Part shown: piece after piece, positions 1 through 6,890 of the stretch
Layout of the letters: the number at the start of each line of letters is the position of its first letter
How positions within the stretch are numbered: position 1 is the stretch's first letter
Source of the DNA: Flavobacteriaceae bacterium
Lineage (GTDB): Bacteria; Bacteroidota; Bacteroidia; Flavobacteriales; Flavobacteriaceae
Direction: 5' to 3'
Assembly (NCBI GenBank): GCA_947461915.1
Contig: CANHNG010000060.1
Coordinates: 1-8,249 of the forward strand
DNA length: 8,249 nucleotides
Translations under genes and position numbers: made by a program
The notes under the pieces: generated by a model
Database searches by the model: none
Seen by the model: the letters and a program-made list of their open reading frames with translations, nothing else
Told to the model about the DNA's origin: nothing

Positions 1-1
1 A

Positions 2-1042
2 AACAAACAAAACAATTTTAGGGCTTCCTATCAAACGGGTTTTAGAAACCCAAGCACACAAGATCAATATATCGGTTTCAATGCTGGTCCAGCCGCGTTG
101 GTGGGATCTGCCCCCGACAATTTATCCAGATTTTCTGAAACGTTGCCTATTGCAACATCGTTGGGGCAGTATTATGCAGGTTCGACGACTTCTGTTATGA
201 CTGGAAATAACGCGTATAAAAACTCCTACACCAGAGCTTCTGTAGAAGCATTTGGCTACTTTGCAGCAACTCACCCCGGAGATACTCCTGGTGCGGCGGC
301 CAAGTTGAAAAAAACAAATATCGAAACAGTTAAACCAGAGCAAGTAAAAGCATTTGAGCTTGGGTATCGTTCCCAAATAAAAGATATTTATTTTGACATT
401 AATGGATATTTCAATAAATATAATGATTTTTCAGGAAATTTGTATGTTATTGCTCCACTGTATGGTACGGCTACTGATTTTTCTGATCCAGCAATTTTTG
501 CAGTAGGCGCTACTGACTCTCCAATTCCTTATAAAAGCAATCCGGCTGTCCAAACACTTACTGCTATTAAAAATGGCGAGTATAGAGTTTATTATGTTTA
601 TACCAATACAGACAAAGAAATTCAATCTTTCGGTTTTGGCATTGGAGTTTCTAAAAAAGTTTTTGGAAATTATGATATTAGTGCAAATTATAATTATGCT
701 GAATTTAAATTTGATCAAGCTCCTGGGGAAGATTTCCAAGCGGGTTTCAATACACCAAAACATAGAGTTAAAGCCTCTATAGGGAATGAAAAATTAATCG
801 GAAACCTTGGATTTAATGTTAGCGGAAGATGGAATACTGCCTACTCATGGGAATCTTCATTCGCTAACGGAATGATTGATGCAGCCACGGTTATTGATGC
901 TCAAATTAACTACGGACTTCCTAAATTAAAATCGGTTCTAAAAATTGGCGCTACTAATATAGGAGGTAAGGAATACAACCAAGTATTAGGGGCAGGAGCA
1001 ATAGGGCAACAATATTTTACTTCTTTGATCATTAATCCATAA
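2..1042 (+). CDS. TonB-dependent outer-membrane receptor, C-terminal part (5' end outside window)
   Basis: The reading frame is open from the first bases and ends at TAA 1040-1042, so 346 residues of a longer protein are visible. The first residues contain RASYQTGFRNPSTQDQY, a stretch I recognise from the beta-barrel of Bacteroidota TonB-dependent receptors. Further markers are the barrel-type phrases KPEQVKAFELGYRSQ, alternating strands such as YDISANYNYAEFKFDQ, a turn with NTPKHRVKASIGN, and a C-terminal strand following LKIGATNIGGKEYNQ. The signal peptide, carboxypeptidase-like domain and plug would lie upstream, outside the window. Such receptors import ligands (siderophores, vitamins, oligosaccharides or peptides) across the outer membrane using TonB-ExbBD energy. 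Nothing here identifies the substrate. The protein ends in SLIINP rather than the aromatic residue common at barrel ends. A TTG at 98 could be read as a start but lies well inside the barrel and is not a true start. A terminator follows, so the gene is independent of atpD. Confidence 0.9.
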   Translation, partial: NKQNNFRASYQTGFRNPSTQDQYIGFNAGPAALVGSAPDNLSRFSETLPIATSLGQYYAGSTTSVMTGNNAYKNSYTRASVEAFGYFAATHPGDTPGAAAKLKKTNIETVKPEQVKAFELGYRSQIKDIYFDINGYFNKYNDFSGNLYVIAPLYGTATDFSDPAIFAVGATDSPIPYKSNPAVQTLTAIKNGEYRVYYVYTNTDKEIQSFGFGIGVSKKVFGNYDISANYNYAEFKFDQAPGEDFQAGFNTPKHRVKASIGNEKLIGNLGFNVSGRWNTAYSWESSFANGMIDAATVIDAQINYGLPKLKSVLKIGATNIGGKEYNQVLGAGAIGQQYFTSLIINP

Positions 1043-1063
1043 ATTAAGAATCACTACCGTTTT

Positions 1064-1094
1064 AAAACCATCCCTTACTGCGGGGTGGTTTTTT
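1064..1094 (+). terminator. Intrinsic terminator after the TonB-dependent receptor gene
   Basis: AAAACCATCCC (1064-1074) pairs with GGGGTGGTTTT (1082-1092) as 11 base pairs including one G-U wobble, around a 7-base loop. The 3' arm runs into six T (1089-1094). It lies 22 bases after the receptor stop codon and separates it from the ATP synthase promoter. Confidence 0.85.
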
Positions 1095-1175
1095 GCTTTA
1101 TAAGCACTTTTCTTGATTTGGTTCCTGTTTGCAAACAATCCTTCAAAAACCGCTTTATTTTTTATAAAAAAAGTG

Positions 1176-1206
1176 TTGATTTTTATATTTTAAAAAATTA
1201 CCTTTG
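1176..1206 (+). promoter_or_regulatory. Bacteroidota-type promoter for atpD-atpC
   Basis: TTG (1176-1178) is followed after 20 bases by TACCTTTG (1199-1206). This matches the known Bacteroidota housekeeping consensus (TTG near -33, TAnnTTTG near -7) in both elements and spacing, and it is the best promoter in the window. Transcription would begin near 1212, leaving a leader of roughly 78 bases before the ATG at 1290. The leader contains a small perfect hairpin, TCGAT (1227-1231) TCGT ATCGA (1236-1240), of unknown significance, and no Shine-Dalgarno sequence. Confidence 0.75.
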
Positions 1207-1286
1207 CGCACTGAAAAAGCATTTAGTCGATTCGTATCGATTTGTTGTACTTCATAAATCCGAATAGCTATTTAATAAATACATAA

Positions 1287-2801
<1,515 letters not shown>

Positions 2802-2802
2802 C

Positions 2803-2870
2803 AATTAACAATGGATAATTAACAATTGACAATTCTAAAATTATCAATTATCAATTATCAATTATCAATT
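2803..2870 (+). repeat. Heptamer repeat array (AATTnnn) filling the atpD-atpC spacer
   Basis: Nearly the whole spacer can be read as 7-base units beginning AAT: AATTAAC 2803, AATGGAT 2810, AATTAAC 2817, AATTGAC 2824, AATTCTA 2831, an 8-base unit at 2838, then AATTATC at 2846, 2853 and 2860, and a final AATT. The last copies are identical and the first ones degenerate. The array ends six bases before the atpC ATG, so it is probably transcribed in the atpD-atpC message. Its translation in one frame gives INYQLSI, a peptide type also produced by the arrays inside bioF and bioD. Confidence 0.85.
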
Positions 2871-2876
2871 AAAAAA

Positions 2877-3158
2877 ATGATTTTAGAAATAGTATCACCA
2901 GAAGCAAAATTATTTTCAGGCGAAGTAACCTCGGTTTCCCTTCCAGGAGTTGACGGACACTTTCAAATGCTGAATAATCACGCGCCAATAGTATCCATAC
3001 TTCAAAAAGGAATTGTAAAAATTACGGCCACAAGTTTTAATTTTAGCAAAGAATCCCAAGAGTTGTTCACCAAAGTGAATGATCAGAATTATACCCTTGC
3101 TATTCAATCCGGAACAATCGAAATGAAAGACAATAAAGTAATTGTTTTAGCGGACTAA
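2877..3158 (+). CDS. atpC: F1Fo ATP synthase subunit epsilon, short form
   Basis: This is the epsilon subunit of the F1 central stalk, which couples rotation to catalysis and can restrain ATP hydrolysis. It has 93 residues. The protein shows the conserved beta-sandwich phrases EIVSPEAKLFSGEV (4-17), LPGVDGHFQMLNNHAPIVS (22-40) and GIVKI. It ends right after the beta-sandwich, at KVIVLAD, and lacks the C-terminal two-helix domain of the about 139-residue E. coli subunit. I know this short form as usual for Bacteroidota; it implies that helix-mediated inhibition is absent. ATG 2877 is chosen because the family N-terminus begins there. An in-frame TTG at 2826 would add only residues translated from the heptamer array. 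The gene is co-oriented with atpD with no terminator between, so the two are very likely cotranscribed. A strong terminator follows. Confidence 0.95.
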   Translation: MILEIVSPEAKLFSGEVTSVSLPGVDGHFQMLNNHAPIVSILQKGIVKITATSFNFSKESQELFTKVNDQNYTLAIQSGTIEMKDNKVIVLAD

Positions 3159-3179
3159 AACAATTCACTACAAAAAACC

Positions 3180-3212
3180 AAAAGTCATACAGCAATGTGT
3201 GACTTTTTTTTT
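3180..3212 (+). terminator. Intrinsic terminator of the atpD-atpC operon
   Basis: AAAAGTCATACA (3180-3191) pairs with TGTGTGACTTTT (3196-3207) as 12 base pairs with one G-U wobble. The loop is GCAA, a stabilising GNRA tetraloop. The T tract runs 3204-3212. It lies 21 bases after the atpC stop codon. Confidence 0.9.
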
Positions 3213-3280
3213 GGAGCTAATCCCGCTATCATTCCAATCCACGCTAAAAAGCGTGGGATTTTCCCTTCTATCGGGGCTAA
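3213..3280. repeat. Structured palindromic intergenic element downstream of atpC
   Basis: The core is a hairpin: AATCCACGCT (3236-3245), loop AAAA, then AGCGT-GG-ATT (3250-3260, with G3257 bulged). It is flanked by TAATCCCG on the left and CGGGGCTA on the right, which can pair with one mismatch and one wobble. Read on the minus strand it begins TTAGCCCCGATAGAAG and ends GCGGGATTAGCTCC. I recall this pair of end sequences as a very frequent intergenic element in Flavobacterium genomes, but this is memory and not a search. It sits directly after the T tract of the atpC terminator, so it could be a second, bidirectional terminator or a REP-like element. Confidence 0.65.
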
Positions 3281-3330
3281 ATATCCGTGTTCATCAGATA
3301 AATCAGTTTCATCTGTGGCCCATTTTTTAA
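3281..3330. repeat. ATCCGTG...ATCTGTGGCC dispersed repeat upstream of bioF
   Basis: The stretch ATCCGTG...ATCTGTGGCCCATTTTTTAAA resembles ATCCGTT...ATCTGTGTGCCATTTTTTTAC at 6843-6882. Both copies lie on the same strand, just upstream of a -7-like element and a gene start (bioF and the ketoacyl synthase). The reverse-complement core GCCACAGA appears downstream of bioA (6745) and at 8170, with a near-match at 4504 after bioF. Confidence 0.55.
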
Positions 3331-3342
3331 ACATTAAATCAA

Positions 3343-3350
3343 TAACTTTG
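3343..3350 (+). promoter_or_regulatory. Promoter -7 element of bioF, predicting a leaderless mRNA
   Basis: TAACTTTG is a perfect match to TAnnTTTG. The bioF ATG begins only six bases after its last base, so transcription would start at or very near the A of the ATG. There is no room for a ribosome binding site. No good TTG is found at the -33 position, so strength is uncertain and activation may be needed. Confidence 0.55.
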
Positions 3351-3355
3351 CCTTT

Positions 3356-4504
3356 ATGAAGTTTCCAAAAAATCTGGCTGCAAAACTCGAAATCCGCAAG
3401 CAAAACAATGCGTTTCGGAAATTATCTTTTCCGAATGATTTAATCGATTTTGCCTCGAATGATTACATTGGATTTTCAAGAAATAAAGCTATTTTCGAGG
3501 AAACCCACCAGTATTTAATTGAAAATAAAATCATCCAAAACGGGGCAACCGGTTCTCGATTATTATCCGGAAACCACAAAGTTTATCAAGAAGCAGAAAA
3601 TTATATTGCCCAATTTCACCAATCAGATAGCGCCCTGATATTCAATTCGGGTTACGATGCCAATGTGGGTTTTTTCAGTTCCGTTCCCCAAAAAGGAGAC
3701 TTGATTTTGTATGACGAATTGTGTCATGCCTCCATTCGCGACGGAATTCAACTCTCCAATGCCAAAGCCTATAAGTTTCAACACAACGATTTTGAGGACT
3801 TGGAGAAAAAAATTACGAATTACAAATTACGAATTACGAATCAAGAAATTTATATCGTTACAGAATCTGTATTCTCAATGGATGGCGACACGCCAAATCT
3901 TGAAGAACTAGCCCAACTTTCGGAAAAATACAAGTGTCATTTGGTAATCGACGAGGCTCATGCACTAGGCGTTTTCGGCGATAAAGGCGAGGGATTGGTT
4001 CAACAATTGGGCTTGGAAGACCAAGTTTTTGCCCGAATAATGACTTTCGGCAAAGGATTGGGTTGCCATGGTGCAGCGATAGTAGGTTCGCAAGAATTGA
4101 AGGATTATCTCATTAATTTTGCCCGAAGTTTTATTTATACTACGGGGCTTTCACCGCATTCCGTTGCCACGATTCTAGTCGGATACCAACATTTGAAAAT
4201 CGAAAAAAAGGCCATCGAAAATCTTCGAGAAAACATCATTCATTTCAACCAAGAAAAAAATATTTTGGGATTGAAGCCAATGTTTGTAAGAAGTAAATCG
4301 GCCATTCAAAGCGCCATAATTCCCGGAAACCAAAACGTAAAATCAATAGCCAATCAACTTCAGGAAAAAGGGTTTGATGTCAAAGCCATTTTGTCGCCCA
4401 CCGTCCCCGAAGGTCAGGAACGGTTGCGGTTTTGCTTGCATAGTTACAATACAAAAGAAGAAATCTCGGAAGTGTTAAGTTTGTTGAGTAGATTTGTATA
4501 TTAG
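3356..4504 (+). CDS. bioF: 8-amino-7-oxononanoate synthase (BioF)
   Basis: This PLP-dependent alpha-oxoamine synthase condenses pimeloyl-ACP (or -CoA) with L-alanine, releasing CO2, to give 8-amino-7-oxononanoate, the first step in building the biotin rings. It has 382 residues and is cytosolic. Visible motifs are FASNDYIGF (32-40), GATGSRLLSGNH (63-74), His124 in ELCHASIRDG (expected to stack on PLP), Ser171 in TESVFSMDGD, Asp199 and His202 in VIDEAHALGVFG, and the Schiff-base lysine Lys233 in TFGKGLGCHGAA. The C-terminal RLRFCLHS (356-363) fits substrate binding. The family also contains Gly/Ser/Thr-type acyltransferases (KBL, serine palmitoyltransferase); adjacency to bioD and bioA decides for BioF. 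Residues about 151-163 come from an in-frame heptamer array in a surface-like region before the TESVFSMDGD strand. The start is the only ATG fitting the family N-terminus and lies directly behind the -7 element. The stop codon overlaps a dispersed palindromic repeat. Confidence 0.95.
   Translation: MKFPKNLAAKLEIRKQNNAFRKLSFPNDLIDFASNDYIGFSRNKAIFEETHQYLIENKIIQNGATGSRLLSGNHKVYQEAENYIAQFHQSDSALIFNSGYDANVGFFSSVPQKGDLILYDELCHASIRDGIQLSNAKAYKFQHNDFEDLEKKITNYKLRITNQEIYIVTESVFSMDGDTPNLEELAQLSEKYKCHLVIDEAHALGVFGDKGEGLVQQLGLEDQVFARIMTFGKGLGCHGAAIVGSQELKDYLINFARSFIYTTGLSPHSVATILVGYQHLKIEKKAIENLRENIIHFNQEKNILGLKPMFVRSKSAIQSAIIPGNQNVKSIANQLQEKGFDVKAILSPTVPEGQERLRFCLHSYNTKEEISEVLSLLSRFVY
3811..3841 (+). 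repeat. Heptamer array AATTACG inside the bioF coding region
   Basis: The copies are AATTACG 3811, AATTACA 3818, AATTACG 3825, AATTACG 3832, plus AAT at 3839-3841. Three units make 21 bases, so the array is read as a seven-residue period and yields ITNYKLRITN in BioF (residues 153-162). It lies between FEDLEKK and EIYIVTESVF, where BioF proteins normally have a loop, and all catalytic motifs remain in frame on both sides. Confidence 0.9.
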
Positions 4505-4529
4505 CCCACAGACCTGCCGGCAGGCAGGT
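4501..4529. repeat. Dispersed palindromic element at the bioF stop codon (copy 1)
   Basis: TTAGCCCACAGAC followed by CTGCCGGCAGGCAGGT (4514-4529). ACCTGCC (4512-4518) pairs perfectly with GGCAGGT (4523-4529) around GGCA. The second copy at 8167-8198 shares TTAGCC(C)ACAGACC and CTGCCGRCAGGCAGGT. The TAG of the element is the stop codon of bioF. There is no T tract, so a canonical terminator function is not evident. Confidence 0.75.
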
Positions 4530-4552
4530 GAAAAGGTTTTATATTAACTATT

Positions 4553-4624
4553 CCATTTGTCACGCTGAAAGCGTCTCATCGCACGAGAGCAACATAAATT
4601 AGACGCTTCCAGCGTGACAAATGG
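4553..4624. repeat. Long inverted repeat in the bioF-bioD spacer
   Basis: The arms at 4553-4576 and 4601-4624 are 24 bases each and complementary at 23 positions. The arms start CCATTTGTCACGCTG, and the single mismatch is A4568 against C4609. The 24-base centre contains a small CTC/GAG hairpin. RNA from this region would fold into a very stable stem. There is no poly-T tail and no coding capacity, so it looks like a miniature palindromic or MITE-like unit. It occupies the middle of a 244-base gap between two genes of one pathway. Confidence 0.85.
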
Positions 4625-4716
4625 CAAGAATAAATAATCTCAAACAATAAACTTTATTTTAAATGCGAATGCCCTTGGATAAGAATATTTTGATAAAACT
4701 TTGTGAGTCTTCTTTT

Positions 4717-4734
4717 TACCTTTGTGCATCTTTG
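4717..4734 (+). promoter_or_regulatory. Putative bioD promoter -7 elements
   Basis: TACCTTTG (4717-4724) matches TAnnTTTG exactly and CATCTTTG (4727-4734) at one base fewer. The nearest TTG triplets (4690-4692 and 4701-4703) are 24 and 13 bases from the first element, not the usual 19-21, so the -33 element is unconvincing. A start from either site would leave a leader of only about 9-19 bases before the bioD ATG. The surrounding sequence is itself a TTTGTG-type repetition (4700-4734), so a chance match is possible. Confidence 0.4.
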
Positions 4735-4748
4735 CAAAATAAAAATAT

Positions 4749-5378
4749 ATGAAACTATTCATTACAGGAATATCAACAGATGTAGGCAAAACCATTGCCT
4801 CCGCCATCATTGTCGAGGCTCTCGAAGCCGATTATTGGAAACCCATCCAAGCGGGCGATTTGGACAATTCGGATAGCCACAAAGTAAAATCCCAAATCTC
4901 AAATCCCAAATCCCAAATTTTTGAGAACAGTTATCAATTGCACACCCCAGCCAGTCCGCATTTCGCTGCTGAATTGGATGGAATTACGATTGACTTAAAA
5001 AAAATAATCGAACCCAAAACACAAAATCACCTTGTCATTGAAGGGGCCGGAGGAATTTTGGTTCCCTTAAACGAAACCGATTGTGTGGTTGATATAATAC
5101 AAGCGGATTACAAAGTAATTGTGGTTTCAAGACATTATTTAGGCAGCATTAATCACACTTTATTAACCATTGAGGCTTTAAAAAATAGAAAAATAGACAT
5201 TGCCGGAATCATTTTTAGTGGAGACGAAAACAAAGCAACCGAGTCTATAATTCTAAATAAAACAGGAATAAAAAGCATTGGAAGAATCGAACAAGAGCCT
5301 TATTTTGATCAAAATGTGGTCAAAGAATACGCCGATTTGTTTCGGGAAAATCTATTGAATTTAGACAATAGACAATAG
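4749..5378 (+). CDS. bioD: Dethiobiotin synthetase (BioD)
   Basis: This ATP-dependent carboxylase closes the ureido ring: 7,8-diaminopelargonate + CO2 + ATP gives dethiobiotin. It has 209 residues, is cytosolic, and acts as a homodimer in the known family. Motifs are the P-loop GISTDVGKT (7-15, Lys14), Lys31 in WKPIQAGD, where the substrate carbamate lysine is expected, SPHFAAELDG (69-78), EGAGGILVPL (98-107), and VVSRHYLGSINHTLLTIEAL (125-144), typical of the P-loop deviant-Walker fold. Two repeat effects are visible. Residues about 47-57 (KSQISNPKSQI) come from an in-frame heptamer array, in the stretch between the KPIQ motif and the substrate-binding SPH motif. The last residues, LDNRQ, and the TAG stop come from a second array. 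Family members of about 205-230 residues make the length normal. The ATG at 4749 gives the canonical N-terminus. Confidence 0.95.
   Translation: MKLFITGISTDVGKTIASAIIVEALEADYWKPIQAGDLDNSDSHKVKSQISNPKSQIFENSYQLHTPASPHFAAELDGITIDLKKIIEPKTQNHLVIEGAGGILVPLNETDCVVDIIQADYKVIVVSRHYLGSINHTLLTIEALKNRKIDIAGIIFSGDENKATESIILNKTGIKSIGRIEQEPYFDQNVVKEYADLFRENLLNLDNRQ
4887..4918 (+). repeat. Heptamer array AAATCCC inside the bioD coding region
   Basis: The copies are AAATCCC 4887, AAATCTC 4894, AAATCCC 4901, AAATCCC 4908, and a final AAAT 4915-4918. As in bioF, there are four units plus a partial one, and three units keep the reading frame. The encoded peptide is KSQISNPKSQI. The enzyme's motifs continue in frame after it. 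Confidence 0.9.
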
Positions 5379-5459
5379 ACGGATAGATGAAAGACTTTGT
5401 ATCTTTGTCAAAGTAGTTTGTTGAATATCGTCTATTATCTATTAGTCCATCATCTATTA
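5362..5459. repeat. Heptamer arrays in inverted orientation across the bioD end and bioD-bioA spacer
   Basis: The left array is TAGACAA 5362, TAGACAA 5369, TAGACGG 5376 and TAGATGA 5384. The right array is TCTATTA at 5431, 5438 and 5453. They are roughly reverse complements. AATAGACAATAGACG (5367-5381) pairs with 5429-5443 at 14 of 15 positions, and ATAGATGA (5383-5390) alternatively pairs with TCATCTAT (5450-5457). The bioD stop codon TAG (5376-5378) is inside the left arm. The loop carries the candidate bioA -7 element. Confidence 0.8.
5400..5407 (+). promoter_or_regulatory. Candidate bioA promoter -7 element
   Basis: TATCTTTG matches TAnnTTTG exactly. No TTG is present about 20 bases upstream, so this is a half-match. 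A start here would give a leader of about 53 bases containing the right heptamer array. bioA may instead be read through from bioD, since no terminator with a T tract separates them. Confidence 0.35.
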
Positions 5460-5466
5460 TCTGAAA

Positions 5467-6738
5467 ATGAACCTAACCGAAAGAGACCAAAACCACCTTT
5501 GGCATCCCTACACCCAGCATAAAACTTCAAAACCGCCTATTGCCATAACCAAAGGGAAAGGAGCTTTACTTTGGGACGAAAACGACAAGGAATACATTGA
5601 CGCCATCGCCTCCTGGTGGGTCAATCCGTTCGGGCATTCCAATACATTTATTGCCGATGCGATTTATAAGCAACTCACCACCTTGGAGCATGTTCTTTTC
5701 GGGGGATTTACACACGAACCAGCGGTAGTTTTGGCTGAAAAGTTGGTGGAAATTTTGCCTAAAAACCAGCAAAAATTATTCTTTTCAGATAATGGTTCGA
5801 CCGCTGTTGAAGTAGCGATAAAAGTGGCTTTGCAATATTTTTTTAATAAAGGAGAAAAGAAAACCACGATTATAGCTTTCGAAAATGCCTTTCACGGCGA
5901 CACCTTTGCCGCAATGGCAGCCAGCGGAATTTCCTTTTTTACCGACGCTTTTCAAGGCATGTTGATTGATGTGGTGCGGATTCCGGTTCCCATAAAAGGG
6001 CAGGAAGAAGCAAGTATTAATGCTTTACGAGATGCCCTTAAAAACAATAATTGTACGGGATTTATTTTTGAACCCTTGGTTCAGGGTGCAGCCGGAATGG
6101 TCATGTACGAATCCGAATCCCTGGACAAATTAATTAAAATTTGCGAAGAAAACAAAGTCCTCACAATTGCCGATGAAGTAATGACGGGTTTTGGAAAAAC
6201 GGGCAGAACTTTTGCCTGCGATTACCTGACCGAAAAACCCGATATGATGTGTTTGTCGAAAGCCTTGACCGGCGGGACCATCCCGATGGCGATTACCACT
6301 TTTACTTCAGCCATTTTTGATGCCTTTTATGATGAGGACATCAACAAAGCCTTGTTTCACGGCCATACTTTTACGGCGAATCCCACAGGTTGTGCGGCGG
6401 CTTTGGCCAGTTTGGCGTTGTTGCAAACTAATGACATGCAAGGCCATATTGCTCGAGTAAACAAAAGCCATTTAGCCTTTCAAAAACACATCAAATCCCA
6501 TCCAAAAGTGACCACAACGCGAGTGCTGGGCGTGATTTTTGCCCTCGAAATAAAAACCGAAAGTTCCGCTAGTTATTATGGAACTTTGCGAAACAAACTC
6601 TACGATTTCTTCATCGAAAATGGAGTGATTTTGCGACCTGTTGGGAATATTGTTTACATTTTGCCACCTTACATTATCACTGACGAACAATTGCAAAAAG
6701 TCTATCAAGTAGTCGAAAAAGCTTTGGAAATAGTTTAG
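5467..6738 (+). CDS. bioA: Adenosylmethionine-8-amino-7-oxononanoate transaminase (BioA)
   Basis: This class III PLP aminotransferase converts 8-amino-7-oxononanoate to 7,8-diaminopelargonate, in most members using S-adenosylmethionine as amino donor. It has 423 residues. The N-terminus LWHPYTQ (11-17) matches the BioA signature, with Tyr15 near the substrate, and ASWWVNPFGH (48-57) supplies the aromatic pocket. Other motifs are FSDNGSTAVEVAIK (106-119), ENAFHGDTFAAMAASG (139-154), Asp236 in IADEVMTGFGKTG (PLP N1 partner), Schiff-base Lys265 in LSKALTGG, and HGHTFTANPTGCAAA (298-312). ILRPVGNIVYILPPYIIT (388-405) carries the expected carboxylate-binding Arg390. WHPYT plus FTANP supports the SAM-dependent BioA type rather than a lysine-dependent BioK, but this is not proven. 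The ATG at 5467 gives the standard start. bioD ends 88 bases upstream. The pathway order of use is BioF, BioA, BioD, although the gene order is F, D, A. No in-gene repeat was seen. Confidence 0.96.
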   Translation: MNLTERDQNHLWHPYTQHKTSKPPIAITKGKGALLWDENDKEYIDAIASWWVNPFGHSNTFIADAIYKQLTTLEHVLFGGFTHEPAVVLAEKLVEILPKNQQKLFFSDNGSTAVEVAIKVALQYFFNKGEKKTTIIAFENAFHGDTFAAMAASGISFFTDAFQGMLIDVVRIPVPIKGQEEASINALRDALKNNNCTGFIFEPLVQGAAGMVMYESESLDKLIKICEENKVLTIADEVMTGFGKTGRTFACDYLTEKPDMMCLSKALTGGTIPMAITTFTSAIFDAFYDEDINKALFHGHTFTANPTGCAAALASLALLQTNDMQGHIARVNKSHLAFQKHIKSHPKVTTTRVLGVIFALEIKTESSASYYGTLRNKLYDFFIENGVILRPVGNIVYILPPYIITDEQLQKVYQVVEKALEIV

Positions 6739-6746
6739 TTTTGGGC

Positions 6747-6859
6747 CACAGATTTAAACGGATTAAACAGATTCACACAGATATTTTTAAAGAATGTCTA
6801 TCTTAAATATCTTTATTTGATTAAATTTAAAAATCCGTTTTTATCCGTTTAAATCTGTG
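6747..6859. repeat. Long inverted repeat in the bioA-KS spacer (CACAGATTTAAACGGAT)
   Basis: CACAGATTTAAACGGAT (6747-6763) has a perfect 17-base reverse complement at 6843-6859. The similarity continues inward with one extra base and two mismatches (6764-6773 against 6831-6842). The AT-rich centre (about 6774-6830) has no coding capacity. The outer edges GGCCACAGAT (left) and ATCTGTGTGCC (right) belong to the GCCACAGA family seen after bioF and after the last gene and, inverted, before bioF. Confidence 0.85.
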
Positions 6860-6882
6860 TTATCTGTGTGCCATTTTTTTAC

Positions 6883-6890
6883 GACCTTTG
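6883..6890 (+). promoter_or_regulatory. Candidate -7 element for the ketoacyl synthase gene
   Basis: GACCTTTG matches TAnnTTTG except for the first base. It lies 16 bases before the TTG chosen as start, a short leader like those of bioF and bioD. There is no TTG at -33. It directly follows the right end of the inverted repeat. Confidence 0.35.

Noticed and set aside
98..1042. TTG at 98 as the start of a complete 314-residue protein
   Set aside because: The same frame is open to the window edge and the residues before TTG are typical TonB-dependent receptor barrel sequence, so the gene is cut by the window.
1085..1267. Small + strand ORF between the receptor and atpD
   Set aside because: It begins in the terminator and runs through the promoter; composition is AT-rich with no recognisable protein features.
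2803..2870. CRISPR-like repeat array
   Set aside because: The units are 7 bases with no spacers and no cas genes nearby; they are simple tandem repeats.
2826..2876. TTG 2826 as atpC start, giving 110 residues
   Set aside because: The extra residues are a translation of the heptamer array; ATG 2877 gives the family N-terminus and length.
3185..3403. 72-residue ORF on the minus strand across the atpC-bioF spacer
   Set aside because: It is a translation of the palindromic element and terminator region and overlaps the start of bioF; no protein-like pattern independent of the repeat.
4501..4529. Intrinsic terminator after bioF
   Set aside because: The GC-rich hairpin has no T tract on either side, so it was kept only as a repeat.
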